Positions 25,401 through 36,133 of a stretch of DNA of 64,000 nucleotides are shown here, piece by piece (the stretch's first letter is position 1; each line of letters starts with the position of its first letter). Below the pieces are notes generated by a model. The model ran no database searches. It saw nothing but the letters and a program-made list of their open reading frames with translations, and had not been told where the DNA came from. Position numbers and translations under genes: made by a program. Source of the stretch: Archegozetes longisetosus (taxonomy: Eukaryota > Arthropoda > Arachnida > Sarcoptiformes > Trhypochthoniidae); NCBI GenBank assembly GCA_018873245.2, contig JAEMBT020000001.1:7918220-7982219 (forward strand). The letters run 5' to 3'.

Positions 25401-28400
25401 GATTTTTTAAGTGTTTGGCTAAAGAACCGAATGGTAATAGAATTCGGTGTATTTTCAACTTTGACCGAAATATCAATGAGAACTTATTGGATTTAACGAA
25501 TAATAATAAGTTTTTGGAGACAATTGTAAAACAAGATCTAAAGATGAATGTTTTGCATGATAACAGATTTGGTAGTTTTAAACTATATTCTATTGATTCG
25601 CATCCGAAGACAGCGTTGACAGAACATTGTTTTTTGAATACGAGCACAAGAGGAGATTTATCGAGTTTAAAGTGGTTTGAATCTGAACATAAGTATTGGC
25701 CAATTGGAAGAAAAAAGGAGATAATATGTCATGTCGCTTATGCATCATTAAACTTTAAAGATATTATGTTGGCAACTGGTGAGTGATGTTCATTTTCTAA
25801 AGTTTTGCTTTCTAGATAGGTGAAATTTACACATTGAATGGCACAGAGTATTATTAATAGAAGAACTTACGGAATAGACTTAAGAATGCTTACATTTCAA
25901 TGAATGTCTCAGAAATGATTTATTCTCTGCTCTGCACATTTTAGTATATTTGCTAAATTTTATTCGAAAAAACAATATTTAGATTTTTCGAGTCAATAGA
26001 TAATTATCAATTAGAGATCAGAGAGTGAACGATATACAAAAATTCAAATCTCGCCTGATCTAAAGAATTGAAAACTTATGTGCTTTAAAAATGCTAGAGA
26101 ACTTTTTAAACTGACCTTTCGAAACTAAGTAGTTTTCAAAATATAATAACTCAAACATCCTATTTATGATTTATTTATAAACTTATTTGTGTTTATATTT
26201 GAATTGAAATTATAGGTAAATTATCAGCAGATACATCACCTGGTGATATGGAAACTCATGAGTGCATACTTGGATTCGAATTTTCTGGTATTGATGAAAA
26301 TGGCAATAGAGTTATGGGAATGTGTCCATCAAAATGTTTGGCCACAACCATTATCATTAAAGATCCACAATTTATATTCCGCGTTCCCAAACGTTGGTCG
26401 CTCGAAGATGCAGCTACAGTGCCAGTAGTTTATGCAACTGCTTATTACGCACTTATCATAAGAGGAAATCTTAAACCCAGAGAAAAGGTTTTAATCCATT
26501 CAGGAAGTGGTGGCGTCGGACAAGCAGCTATTTCTATATGTCTTAGTCTCAATTGTTTTCTATTCGTAACAGTTGGATCTGATGAGAAAAGAGAATTTCT
26601 CAAGAAGTTATTTCCAAGACTTACTAATCGAAACTTTTGCTCTTCTCGGGATTTAAGTTTCAAAAGGCATATTATGTCAGAAACTGATGGATTAGGAGTT
26701 GATGTAATACTCAATTCGTTGTCCGAAGAGAAGCTTCAGGCAAGCCTTGAGTGTTTAGCAAATAATGGACGCTTTCTTGAGATCGGGAAATATGACTTGG
26801 CAAAAAATAATATTCTCAGTGAGTTTTCTCAGAAGTCATTAACCTTTGATTTTTTTGCTAAACAAGGGAGAAGCGAATGGAATATAAGCTGTAATTTGTT
26901 TTCTTTAAAAAAGATTCAACCATCGTCTAATAGTATTAATTTTGAAATGCATGAAAATACAAAAAAACTTATTCTAATAATGATTGTATGAATATATACT
27001 AATAATTAGTTAAGCTTATCTGAAAAGCATTTATTTTCTAAATTTTGAACAGATACTTCGCATCTACTCAGAAATAAGACGTTTCATGGAATACTTTTGG
27101 ATGCATTATTCACGATAACAAGCAACAGTCCACCACTTGTTATAAAACAGAGAAAAATGATTAGGGATCTGATTCAAGAGGGTATCAAAAATGGAGTCGT
27201 TAAACCATTGAATCGAACAGTTTTCGATGTAAATGAATGTGAAAAAGCATTTCGTTTTATGGCCAGCGGTAAAAATACTGGAAAAGTTTTGATTAAAATT
27301 AGAGATCAACAAAAACATAGCTCGTTGACAAAGCCATTTAAAATGTTAGCCATTCCTAGAACTGCTTTTTATCCAAATAAGTCTTACATAATAACAGGTG
27401 GTTTGGGAGGCATGGGTTTAGAATTAGCAAACTGGATGATAGAAAGAGGTGCAAAAATATTGATTCTGACCTCAAGAAATGGTCCTAAAGAGCCGTATCA
27501 ATACTCGAGACTCAAATATTTCAGAGAACTTGGAGTAAATGTTAAGATTTCAACTGAAGACTTATCCACATTGAAAGGTTCCCAAAGTTTGTTAGAAGAA
27601 GCTTCAAATCTTGGACCTATTGGTGGTATATTTCACTTATCACTTGTATTACATGATGCTCTTTTTGAGAATCAAACTTCAGAAACATTTAAAGAAGTTT
27701 TTGATTCAAAGTCTAATGCTTTGATTAACTTGGATTCAATTACGCGTGAAATGTATCCTAATATCGATTATTTTGTCGCATTTTCTTCGGGTGTTTTAAC
27801 TCGTGGAAATGCAGGTCAAAGCAATTATGGATTTACTAATTCAGTGATGGAAAGAATTTGTGATTTGAGACGTATGGATGGTTTGCATGGATTAGCTATT
27901 CAGTGGGGAGTTGTTGGAGATGTCGGTTATATCGTTAATAACATATCTGAACATGATATTAGTATAGTTGGAACTGAATCTCAACGAATGTATTCCTGTT
28001 TAGCAGTTTTGGATCGTTTTCTTCAATCAGAATATTCTATTTGTTCGAGTTTTATAAAGTCAGAATCTAAACATAGATCTATTGATGGTAAACAGGATCT
28101 CACGATATCAGTGGCACATATCTTAGGAATTGAGGTCCACAAGAACTTGGATCAAAACAAAAAATTAGCTGATTTAGGAATGGATTCTCTAATGGCGGTA
28201 GAAATAAAGCAAACAATTGAGAGAGATTTCGATTTAATTTTAAACACCCGAGAAATCCGTGATCTAACAATGGCTAATATAAAAAAGATAAGTTCTGGAA
28301 ATTACATCTCTTCTCCCAGTCTTTCAATTTCTAGATTCGATTCTATATTTCAAATTCCGACAGAAAGCATAACATACTTGAATTCTATACCAGAAGGAGA

Positions 28401-29288
28401 ACCAATATTTTATTTACCGCCAACTGACGGAACTTATGATTTATTCAAACCGGTTGCTGAAAGTTTAGATAGACCTGTGATAGGTCTTAATTGGACAAAA
28501 GAATGCAATAGATTGGAGACAATAGAAGCAATGGCTGAGTATTTTTTGGTTTTGATAAAAGAAAAATTTCCTGATATTCAATCTAACTACAAGTTAATTG
28601 GTTATTCAGCTGGAGGTGTGATTGCTTATGAAATGGGGATACAATTGAAAAATAAATCAGGATTCGATCCAAAAATCGTTATATTGGACTCGTCCCCTAT
28701 TCAGATCAAGTTGGATCAAACGGAAATCGTTAATTTTCATTCATCGATGCTTACTGATATCCAACTACCTAACAATGATGAGGATCTTAATGCTATATTA
28801 CTAATTATTTTCCTATTGGATAAGGTTAACATTGATTTGCGTAAAGTTTATGATACACTGAAGAATACTCCTGAAGATAGAGGAGTTGAGGAAGTTTCGA
28901 AAACATTTCTGGGTTTGAGCGGACTTAAATACGATCTGGAATGGGTTAAGTTTGCCGTTGAATCACATGTTCACAAACTTTTCAATCTTTTAAAGTATTC
29001 AACAGATTCTGTTAAGTTTTGCGGAAATTTACTGCTTATTAGATCTAAAGATTATATCTTCAGTGACAAGAATCAAAAGCATGTTATCAAATATGACTAT
29101 GGTTTCAATGAGGTTCTAATTGATTATTATATTAGTATATGAAATGGATTAATGAGTTTGCTTCTTTATTTCAGATCGTTTCTGGAAAACGCGATGTTAT
29201 TGTCCTCGATGGAGATCATCAAACATTTATGGCTAATAATATCAGAGAAATTGTGAGATCTATAAATAATTATTTTGAAATCAACTGA
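19432..29288 (+). pseudogene. FASN-like: Animal-type fatty acid synthase (type I), pseudogene
   Basis: About ten exons encode the full domain order of the cytosolic homodimer that makes palmitate from acetyl- and malonyl-CoA. KS (19432-21600): Cys in DAACASS and His in KSNIGH, but EAHCTGT replaces EAHGTGT. Malonyl/acetyltransferase: GHSTGQ, near 22160. DH: GHRIDGRILFPGTGY, from 23098. Pseudo-methyltransferase: 24190-25300. ER: HSGSGGVGQAA, 26216-27100. KR: TGGLGGMGLE and GQSNYGFTNS, 27390-27960. ACP: LGMDSLM, near 28170. Thioesterase: GYSAGG and GDHQTF, 28380-29288. Supported exon ends: 19585/19652, 19735/19826, 19978/20366, 21007/21322, 25778/26216, 26818/27053, 29112/29175. Disabling changes: in-frame stops at 22257, 22560, 22722 and about 23614; frame changes near 22920 and 24656. 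The 3' half from about 24660 is still open. This is a decayed gene, not a fragment. Confidence 0.9.
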
Positions 29289-29749
29289 ATTCTTGAGTAG
29301 TTCAAAAATTAAAAGGATTGTGATTTTGAAGGGTTAAAAAACCATTCATGCTTTCTGTAGTGTTGGGCGGTAATAAATTTTAGGACTTTGGATTAGTTTT
29401 TCATTCTTTCAGATAAGCTGCTAAACTTTGGTAACATTTTATATTTTGTGTGGGTTTTTTACAATTTTATTAATATTTTTAATGTTTACATTATTTGAAT
29501 ACGAAATTATGTTAAATACAGTTTATATTCCATTTCAAGCTTATTTTTATAGATCATGAGATCTATTTTTGTAGTTGAAGAGTCATGTTAAAATACTTTT
29601 GAAGAGTGTCTTTGGGTGAAGGGCATTGTAATGAAGACCTCGTTTTTAAACACTTTTATCAATATAAAAGTGTTAAAATATTTGTGAATTATACATATTA
29701 CATCATTCAAATATAAAGCAGAAAATGTTTATTATTACATAAAATGTTT
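29289..29749. other. No gene recognised downstream of the synthase
   Basis: Likely contains the old 3'-UTR of the synthase. No other feature seen. Confidence 0.35.
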
Positions 29750-29962
29750 TTTAAGAAAATATTATCATTCAGTTGAAATAGTCTCCATTTTTCAATGCAC
29801 TTTTGCCAGCGCTCGGGAAGCTTTCTGATCCCCTCAGTGAAGAAGTTTTCAGGTTGCTGTCTCAACCATTGTTGTACCGCTTCCTTTATTTCATTATTTG
29901 TTTTAAATTTCTCGCCTAATTTTTTTTGAGTGCCATCTTTGATTATTTGATCGTCCGGTTAT
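29750..29962 (-). pseudogene. mariner transposase, C-terminal fragment
   Basis: The minus strand reads LGEKFKTNNEIKEAVQQWLR, QQPENFFTEGIRKLPERW and QKCIEKW, the standard end of a mariner transposase downstream of its catalytic region. All upstream sequence, including the DDD residues, is missing, and I see no terminal repeats. It is a dead 5'-truncated relic. Confidence 0.85.
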
Positions 29963-31442
29963 TTGGAACAACGGTTGCTATGAAAAACTTTAGCTAACCG
30001 TTAAATGAAACTTTTTACTGAAATTCACTTTTCTATTTCCATTTTAATTTATGTTTTAATTATTTTTTCCGTTTTATATTTGAATGACCTAATATATTCT
30101 TTATATATAAACTCTTACAACTGTTAAAACTCTATAAATGCTTAAAGTACCTGAGGAATTTTGTAGAAAATCCAAGAAAAGCACAGCTAAAATATTATTT
30201 TACATTGCAAGCTAATTAACTATTGTACTTTTCTTTTGCTTATATATCAATTTTTTCTAAATGATTTTTATAACAAAATAAAAGATTGCAACCTAATAAA
30301 GGCTAATATTATTGTGATTTTAATAAGTATTAATTTCAGAACTTGATTAAGTATTCTTAGTCCCGTTATGCGTTTTTAGTTATGGAGTTCGAGCCGGGAC
30401 GGAATAACAGTAATTTGAAGTAGTTAAAAATAAAATTAATTCGAAACACAAATTCGAATCCCAGTATGCACTCCTAAGATTTTATACCATGAGATAATGT
30501 ATCGGCTGATAACTAAGAACCGGATTTTTATACTTAAACTAACCCGCTTTTGTTATTATTTTGTGAAATGAAACTTGAGAATTCTTTCTAAATTGTTTTT
30601 AATATGAACACGGTCTTGCTATTAGAAGAATTATAGACCTTAAAAGATATTTAAACAAAAAGATTTAAGATAATTAAAATGAATTGTATTGAATGACTAT
30701 GAAAAGTTTTACATTTTCGACATTCAAATATATCCTTTTGTCATCTGATGAAAGAATTTTCTTATTTCAGGTATTTGCTATAGAGCGAACTTCAAAAGTT
30801 TTTCTAAACTTTTTGCTTTGGTCGTTTCGATACAAAGTTTTGAATATAGGATCAAAGATTGGGAGCCTAATTTTGAACTTTTTACCAATTGGATTTATTG
30901 ATAAATGAAATAAACTCCAAAAAATGGCGAATGAAATAAATGAAAGGGTTTTATCATAAATATCTTTTTAAAAATCAAACCTCGGATAGCCATTAGCGAG
31001 AAGGTTCTCAACGAATTCTTATCTGACAACTGATTCATAGTCCTGATAAAGTTCTGATCAAGACTCATAATTCGAATGACGAAAATAAATATTATGCAAA
31101 AATAGCTTAAGAAAATAAAATAAAATTTAGTGGAAAAAGGTAATACTTAAGATAGCTATCAGCCTAAAGTAATGATAATTTCGCCCTTCTAAGTAAAAGT
31201 CAGCTGGACAAATATCTGAAATCGATAGCTATAGTAAGCTATTTAATAAGCTTTAGATTGCATTTTATTTAATTATAAATAAGTTCAGTTAATAAAAAGT
31301 CAATTGTTTTTAACTTCACTTAAAACTGTAAAAATTTGTTCTGGTTGACTATAAGGTGTGAGTAACTGAAATAATGGTAAATAATAGAGTAAATAATTAG
31401 TCATAAATTGAATCTTAAATTAAGTGATTTTATCGACAATTA
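29963..31442. other. No gene recognised
   Basis: AT-rich. A B-box-like TTCGAATCCC at about 30453 has no matching tRNA structure upstream. Confidence 0.4.
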
Positions 31443-31818
31443 ATGGACGGTAAAGCAAAATTTAAGACTAAAAGGAGACCTAATTTTACTGCAGAAGAGA
31501 TCAGAGTACTGGTCGATGCATATAATGAAAAAAAGTCAATAATTGAGTCCGAGATTTTTATCCAATACCTTAAATACTGTATAAAATACTTATCAAAACA
31601 ATAGTTTTCAAGCAGTATTTCAAATACCGATAAGACAAATGCATGGATTGAGGTTACAAATCGAGTCAATGCAGTCAATGAGAGCGGATTCAAACGATCA
31701 GTCAATGAAATTAAGAAAAAATACATCACATTTAAATCTGAAACTAAAGCTAAGGCAGCGGTCATTGCTTCACATTCTCGTCAGACCGGCGGCGGACCGC
31801 CGACTGGTGTAACATTAA

Positions 31819-33909
31819 CCGTATGATTACCATGGGGTCAAATATGACCCCAAACCACTATAAAATTCATTTAAATATTAAAACTAATAGCCTTAAAAAT
31901 CTGGAAATTTTGGACTTTATTATAAATTGATTACAAGTCATGACTTTAGTGATAACAATTCAAAAATTTGTTTAATAAAATTTTTATGGGATTAAGTTCT
32001 ATTGATTACCCCAGGGGTCATCTATGACCCCAATTAAATAAACAATACAATCTGATACTGAAAGGCTAATTGAAATTAGTAAACACTTTAAAATAAACAA
32101 ACTATAGTTCAATAACACTTAGAGGTATAAACGAAAAGAAATTTTGATCAAAATTATCGGAATTAAAATGAGTGCAGAAGAAAGTGATGCTTTAGTATCC
32201 GACTTTGGAAGTGATTATGAGCCTTCAAGTGATGAGGCAGAAGAAGATATTCTCGAATAAGAATCGCAATATGAAAGCAGCGATAATGAAGATACTGATG
32301 ATAATCCTGACTATAGCTTTTACTCAAAGGATAAGAGAGAAGTTTGGAGGTCTATTCCGCTAAGACAAAGTGGTCGTCAGCCTTCTCAAAATGTAATGCA
32401 TATGAAAGGAGGTCCGAGTCGTCATGCAAATAGAAATGTTGATTCAATTGAATCAGCATTTGATTTATTTCTGACTCCAGTACTACTCGAGAAATTGTTA
32501 AATGGACAAACAAAGAAGGAAAAAGAGTGTATGCAAATAACTGGAAAGATTTAGATGAAGTTGAACTTCGATGTTTCATTGGTCTACTAATTATTAGTGG
32601 TGTAGAAAAAGCTAATAATGAGCCTATTATACAATTATGGAATAGAGAAGATGGAAGGCCTATATTTTCCAAATCAATGGCGAGAAATAGATTTCAAGAA
32701 ATAACAAGGTATATTATATAAAAACTAAAAGTTGAAGTAAAAAATAAATGTAAAATTTAATTATATTTTTTAGATGCATGAGATTCGATGACGCCGAAAA
32801 AAGGAGGACAAGGCGGCCATCTGATAAACTCGCACCCATCCGTTTTGTATTTGAGAAGTGGGTATCAACTTTACAAGAATGTTACACTCCATATGAAAAT
32901 GTAACTATTGACGAGCAATTAGTTTCTTTTCATGGGAAATGCCCTTTTCGGCAGTATATGCCATCGAAACCCGCAAAATATGGTATTAAGTTTTGGAATC
33001 TTTGTGATAGCAAAACATATTATGTATGGAAAATGCAAATTTATACAGGAAGAAACGCAAGTGAACAAAGGGAGATTAATCAAGGAAAAGAGTAGTTTTG
33101 AATTTAATCGAAGGATTAGAAAAATCAGGCCGTAATATAACGTGCGATAACTTTTTACCAGTTTAGAATTGCTCAGAGAACTTAAGGAAAAGCAACTTAG
33201 CATTTTGGGTACACTCAGAAAAATAAAAAAGAAATTCCTATAAAATTACTACAAATCAGAGGGAGAGAACCTTTTCTTCAGTTTTTGCTTTTCAAGAATC
33301 TGCATCAATGGTTTCCTATTGTCCTAAAAAGGAAGGAATGTCCTTTTACTGAGTTCAATGCATTTTCAGCCAGAAATTAATAACACAGATGAAAAGAAAC
33401 CGCTAATGATTTTAGATTATAATTCAACAAAATCAGGTGTTGACACAATGGATAAAATGGTAATGAATTACACTACAAAGCGAAAAACTAAGAGATGGCC
33501 AATGGTCGTATTTTATAATATGTTGGACATTAGTGCACTCAATGCTTTTATAATATGGAATGATTTAAATTCCTCTTGGAATATAGGAAAGAGTCATCGC
33601 CGCCGTCTATTCCTCTTAGATCTTGGGAAAAGCCTTGTAATGGCCAATAAAGAAAGAAGAGCTACACCTTTTGAGCCACCAGAAAGTTCAAAAAAAGAAA
33701 AAGATGCTTTGCATGCGATAGAAGTAAAGATTTAAAAACTTCCAATTATTGTTACAAATGTTCAAAGCCTGTTTGCAAAGACCATTCAAAAATTGTATGT
33801 AACGATTGTAAGGATAGTTAAAAAAAATAATTTTAAGCTTATTTCAATGTGGGGTCATATATGACCCAATGGAAACTAATTGATGCAAAAAAATTTAGTA
33901 ATTCTACGG
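31819..33909 (+). mobile_element. piggyBac element 2, 2,091 bp
   Basis: Flanked by TTAA at 31815-31818 and 33910-33913. The inverted ends are short and imperfect: CCGTATGATTACC against CCGTAGAATTACT. A palindrome of the form GGGGTCANNTATGACCCC occurs at 31834, 32014 and 33851, two on the left and one on the right. The insertion splits the Myb/SANT gene. Confidence 0.88.
32168..33821 (+). pseudogene. piggyBac transposase, degraded
   Basis: An acidic N-terminus (MSAEESDALVSDFGSDYEP) is broken by a stop at about 32258 and a frameshift near 32495. A 65-bp GT-AG intron (32709-32773) separates FQEITR from CMRFDDAEKRR. The catalytic Asp regions are still readable: TIDEQLVSF, TCDNF and STKSGVDTMDKM, but frameshifts near 33087, 33153 and 33720 and a stop near 33348 break the frame. 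A Cys-rich tail (YCYKCSKPVCKDH) closes it. It is the same superfamily as the intact copy at 8758 but clearly a different lineage, with different ends and an intron. It cannot encode active enzyme. Confidence 0.87.
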
Positions 33910-34639
33910 TTAAATGAGACCGAAGTCGCGGTCGTTAATACTATTAATCCCAAACTCATTACTGGTATTCGAAATGGATTTGACACTGAAATGTCTGAAT
34001 ACTATCCGAATGACAATACTATTGAATTGATAGTCAGTGACGAACAAATCTATGATTTAAGTCTAGTATCGAATCAATCGTTCAGTCAAATACCGGAAAC
34101 TAAACAACAAACTAAACGTAAAAAACATAATTCAGTTGACAATCAGTCAAAAATTGCTGATTTGAGTCAACAAATGCTTGTCTTTGAGAAGCAAAATATT
34201 CATTTAAAAAACAAAAATTAAATTTAATGAAAATCAAAATTAGTCTTCAAATAAAAGTATTGGAGTCTAGATGTATTGATATTTCTAATGAGAAAAAACT
34301 ATTAAACGATATTTTTATTGAATGAAATCAAAGGTTTAATCTTATGACAAATGATTTTGAAATACATTTTAATTAATTTGAAAACACTGCAAAACTAACT
34401 GATCTCTCATAGACCTGACTTTCGGATTAAAGTTCTGACAAATATTTTTATTTTCATTACTTTTCTTAATTATTTTTGAATAAATCGAACTAAAAAAGTT
34501 GTAATTCTTTGAAATGTTATGTAAAACAAAGCATAATATCAATATTTTCAGTCTATCTTTAATATCATTCTTTCTTTAGGTTTTGATTACTTTCACTCAT
34601 CAATAACCATAAAATATTAAACATTTTCAAATTCAAATA

Positions 34640-34892
34640 TTACTTAAGACTAGTCTTCACTTGTCTTAAAATTTTATCAATTTTTAATATATAAGTTATG
34701 ATTATTTTGTTTTGTGAAGCAAAACGGTCTTAAGATTAACTTAAGGTCATGTTTTATTTTAAGATTTTACCTAAGATTTGTCTTAACTCGACTTTCTGAT
34801 CTTAAGACAAAAATCGTTTGTGAAACGCGAATGTCTTAAGATTTTGGAGTTAAGACCGATCTTTAGCTCAGATCGTTTTGTGAAGCGCACTG
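34640..34892. repeat. Clustered TTTGTGAAGC / CTTAAGAC motifs
   Basis: TTTTGTGAAGC-like strings occur at about 34711, 34817 and 34876, with CTTAAG-type motifs between them in both orientations. This resembles the end of a PIF/Harbinger-type element, but I cannot find a matching left end, so it is annotated only as a repeat cluster. Confidence 0.35.
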
Positions 34893-35107
34893 CTGGATTC
34901 TCGAGTCGTAACCCAAACAAGCCTGATATAAACTAAGGGAGAATAGGTTAGGTCGCGAAGCGGTGGCCAGAAGTGGTCAGGTTCGGGTTGAAAGTAGTTA
35001 AGTGTGGTATCAAAATGTTCAGCTCGTGGAACTGAATCCAATGATGTATTACACTTGGAGGTGGAGGGTCAGGAACCCCTTTAAACCAATTAGCCCGGAT
35101 TTATCCA
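34893..35107. mobile_element. Foldback element family, copy 3, truncated
   Basis: Only the right part is present: GTGGCCAGAAGTGGTCAGG, CTGAATCCAATGATGTAT and the end GCCCGGATTTATCC. The GGGTGAATCC left end is missing; the copy starts within a block that is inverted in the copy at 41997. Confidence 0.75.
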
Positions 35108-35727
35108 TAACTGTTTTACTGCTAATGATCAATACCGAAGTGCTCGAATACAATGGTTATAAGCTGAGACGAAAATAAAAGTTATTGAATCTGAGATAAA
35201 CCTTATTTCGATGAAAATTTCTCAGCAAATGCTAATTATACTTATAGTATGTATGATAAAAAAATAATCAAAATCTTTCACTGTATATATTAAATCGACT
35301 TACTGTTTATGAAATAATTGATTTTCGATTTGCTTTTCTCTTTCAATAAATGGAAATAGTTTTACGACCCAGTTCTCACTCTATTCTTCAACTACTTCAC
35401 GACTGATCCGAGACCTCTTCACAGCCCAGTGAAGCGTCGCAAAAGTTAGCTTAAAGCTTCTGCTATAAAATATTAAATTCAAATGCCAAATAAGAACAAT
35501 CAAAAGATTCAAAAATATGTTTCTCCTAAACTAGCAGTATTGATTAAATTCATAAGTAATATACCAATTATCTAAATGGAAGAGATTTAAGTAATATTGA
35601 TATCATTTATTCGTATAAAAACACTTTTTTATATATTTCTGATTATCTAATGGAAAAGAAAGCCACTGAATTATATTGATAATTACATTTTCTGGAGACA
35701 AAAGATTTTAATATAATATATGTAAAG

Positions 35728-35786
35728 GTGTATAATGGTGTATAATGGTGCATAATGGTGTGTAATGGTGCATAATAGTGTGTAAT
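35728..35786. repeat. Minisatellite, 10-bp unit
   Basis: About six tandem units of GTGTATAATG with variants GTGCATAATG and GTGTGTAATG. Confidence 0.85.
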
Positions 35787-36133
35787 TATATTACATGCAA
35801 TAGTAATCTTAATTTATTGGTATTAAAATAAATTGCATTAAAAACGTATGAATTATGTAAATGCAATATTGATAATATTTTGAGAGACTTTTATTATGGG
35901 ATCGGGACGATGGAGTAATCTTGCTATGTTCAGATGTTGAAAAATGCATGTTCGAATATAATTCAGCCTGGATTATATTAACTTTTTGACTATAAGAGTT
36001 ACTAAATTATTTTGGTTTAAAATATATTGCTATCACTTTATTAATTGAAAAAGTAGTTTTGGGCTCTAGTTGAATTCGACGACAAATAAATTTATTCAAA
36101 ACTATAGATTCAGATTTCTATTACGAAAATATA

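Larger units (their letters stand above)
31443..34325 (+). pseudogene. Myb/SANT-like (NAIF1/Harbinger-associated type) gene, split by piggyBac
   Basis: The 5' part (31443-31818) begins MDGKAKFKTKRRPNFTAEE and continues AWIEVTNRVNAVN, KKKYITFKSETK and RQTGGGPPTG. This is the trihelix Myb/SANT-like domain found in NAIF1-type proteins and in the accessory proteins of Harbinger transposons. A stop follows SKQ near 31603; a segment of about 51 bases around it is not family-like, perhaps a decayed intron without a GT donor. A piggyBac fills 31819-33909. After it the frame resumes LNETEVAVVNTINPKLITG and runs into a charged, probably coiled-coil tail with a further frameshift near 34210. Deleting the element and one TTAA joins ...GVT and LNETE in frame. 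The protein probably bound DNA. No Harbinger nuclease is present. Confidence 0.75.

Noticed and set aside
26819-26991. Extension of the ER domain reading through to 26991
   Set aside because: A GTGAGT donor at 26819 joins in phase to 27053 and gives the expected NKTFHGILLDALF sequence; the read-through has no similarity.
30360-30465. tRNA-like B boxes (GTTCGAGCC, TTCGAATCCC)
   Set aside because: No matching A box or acceptor stem could be paired.
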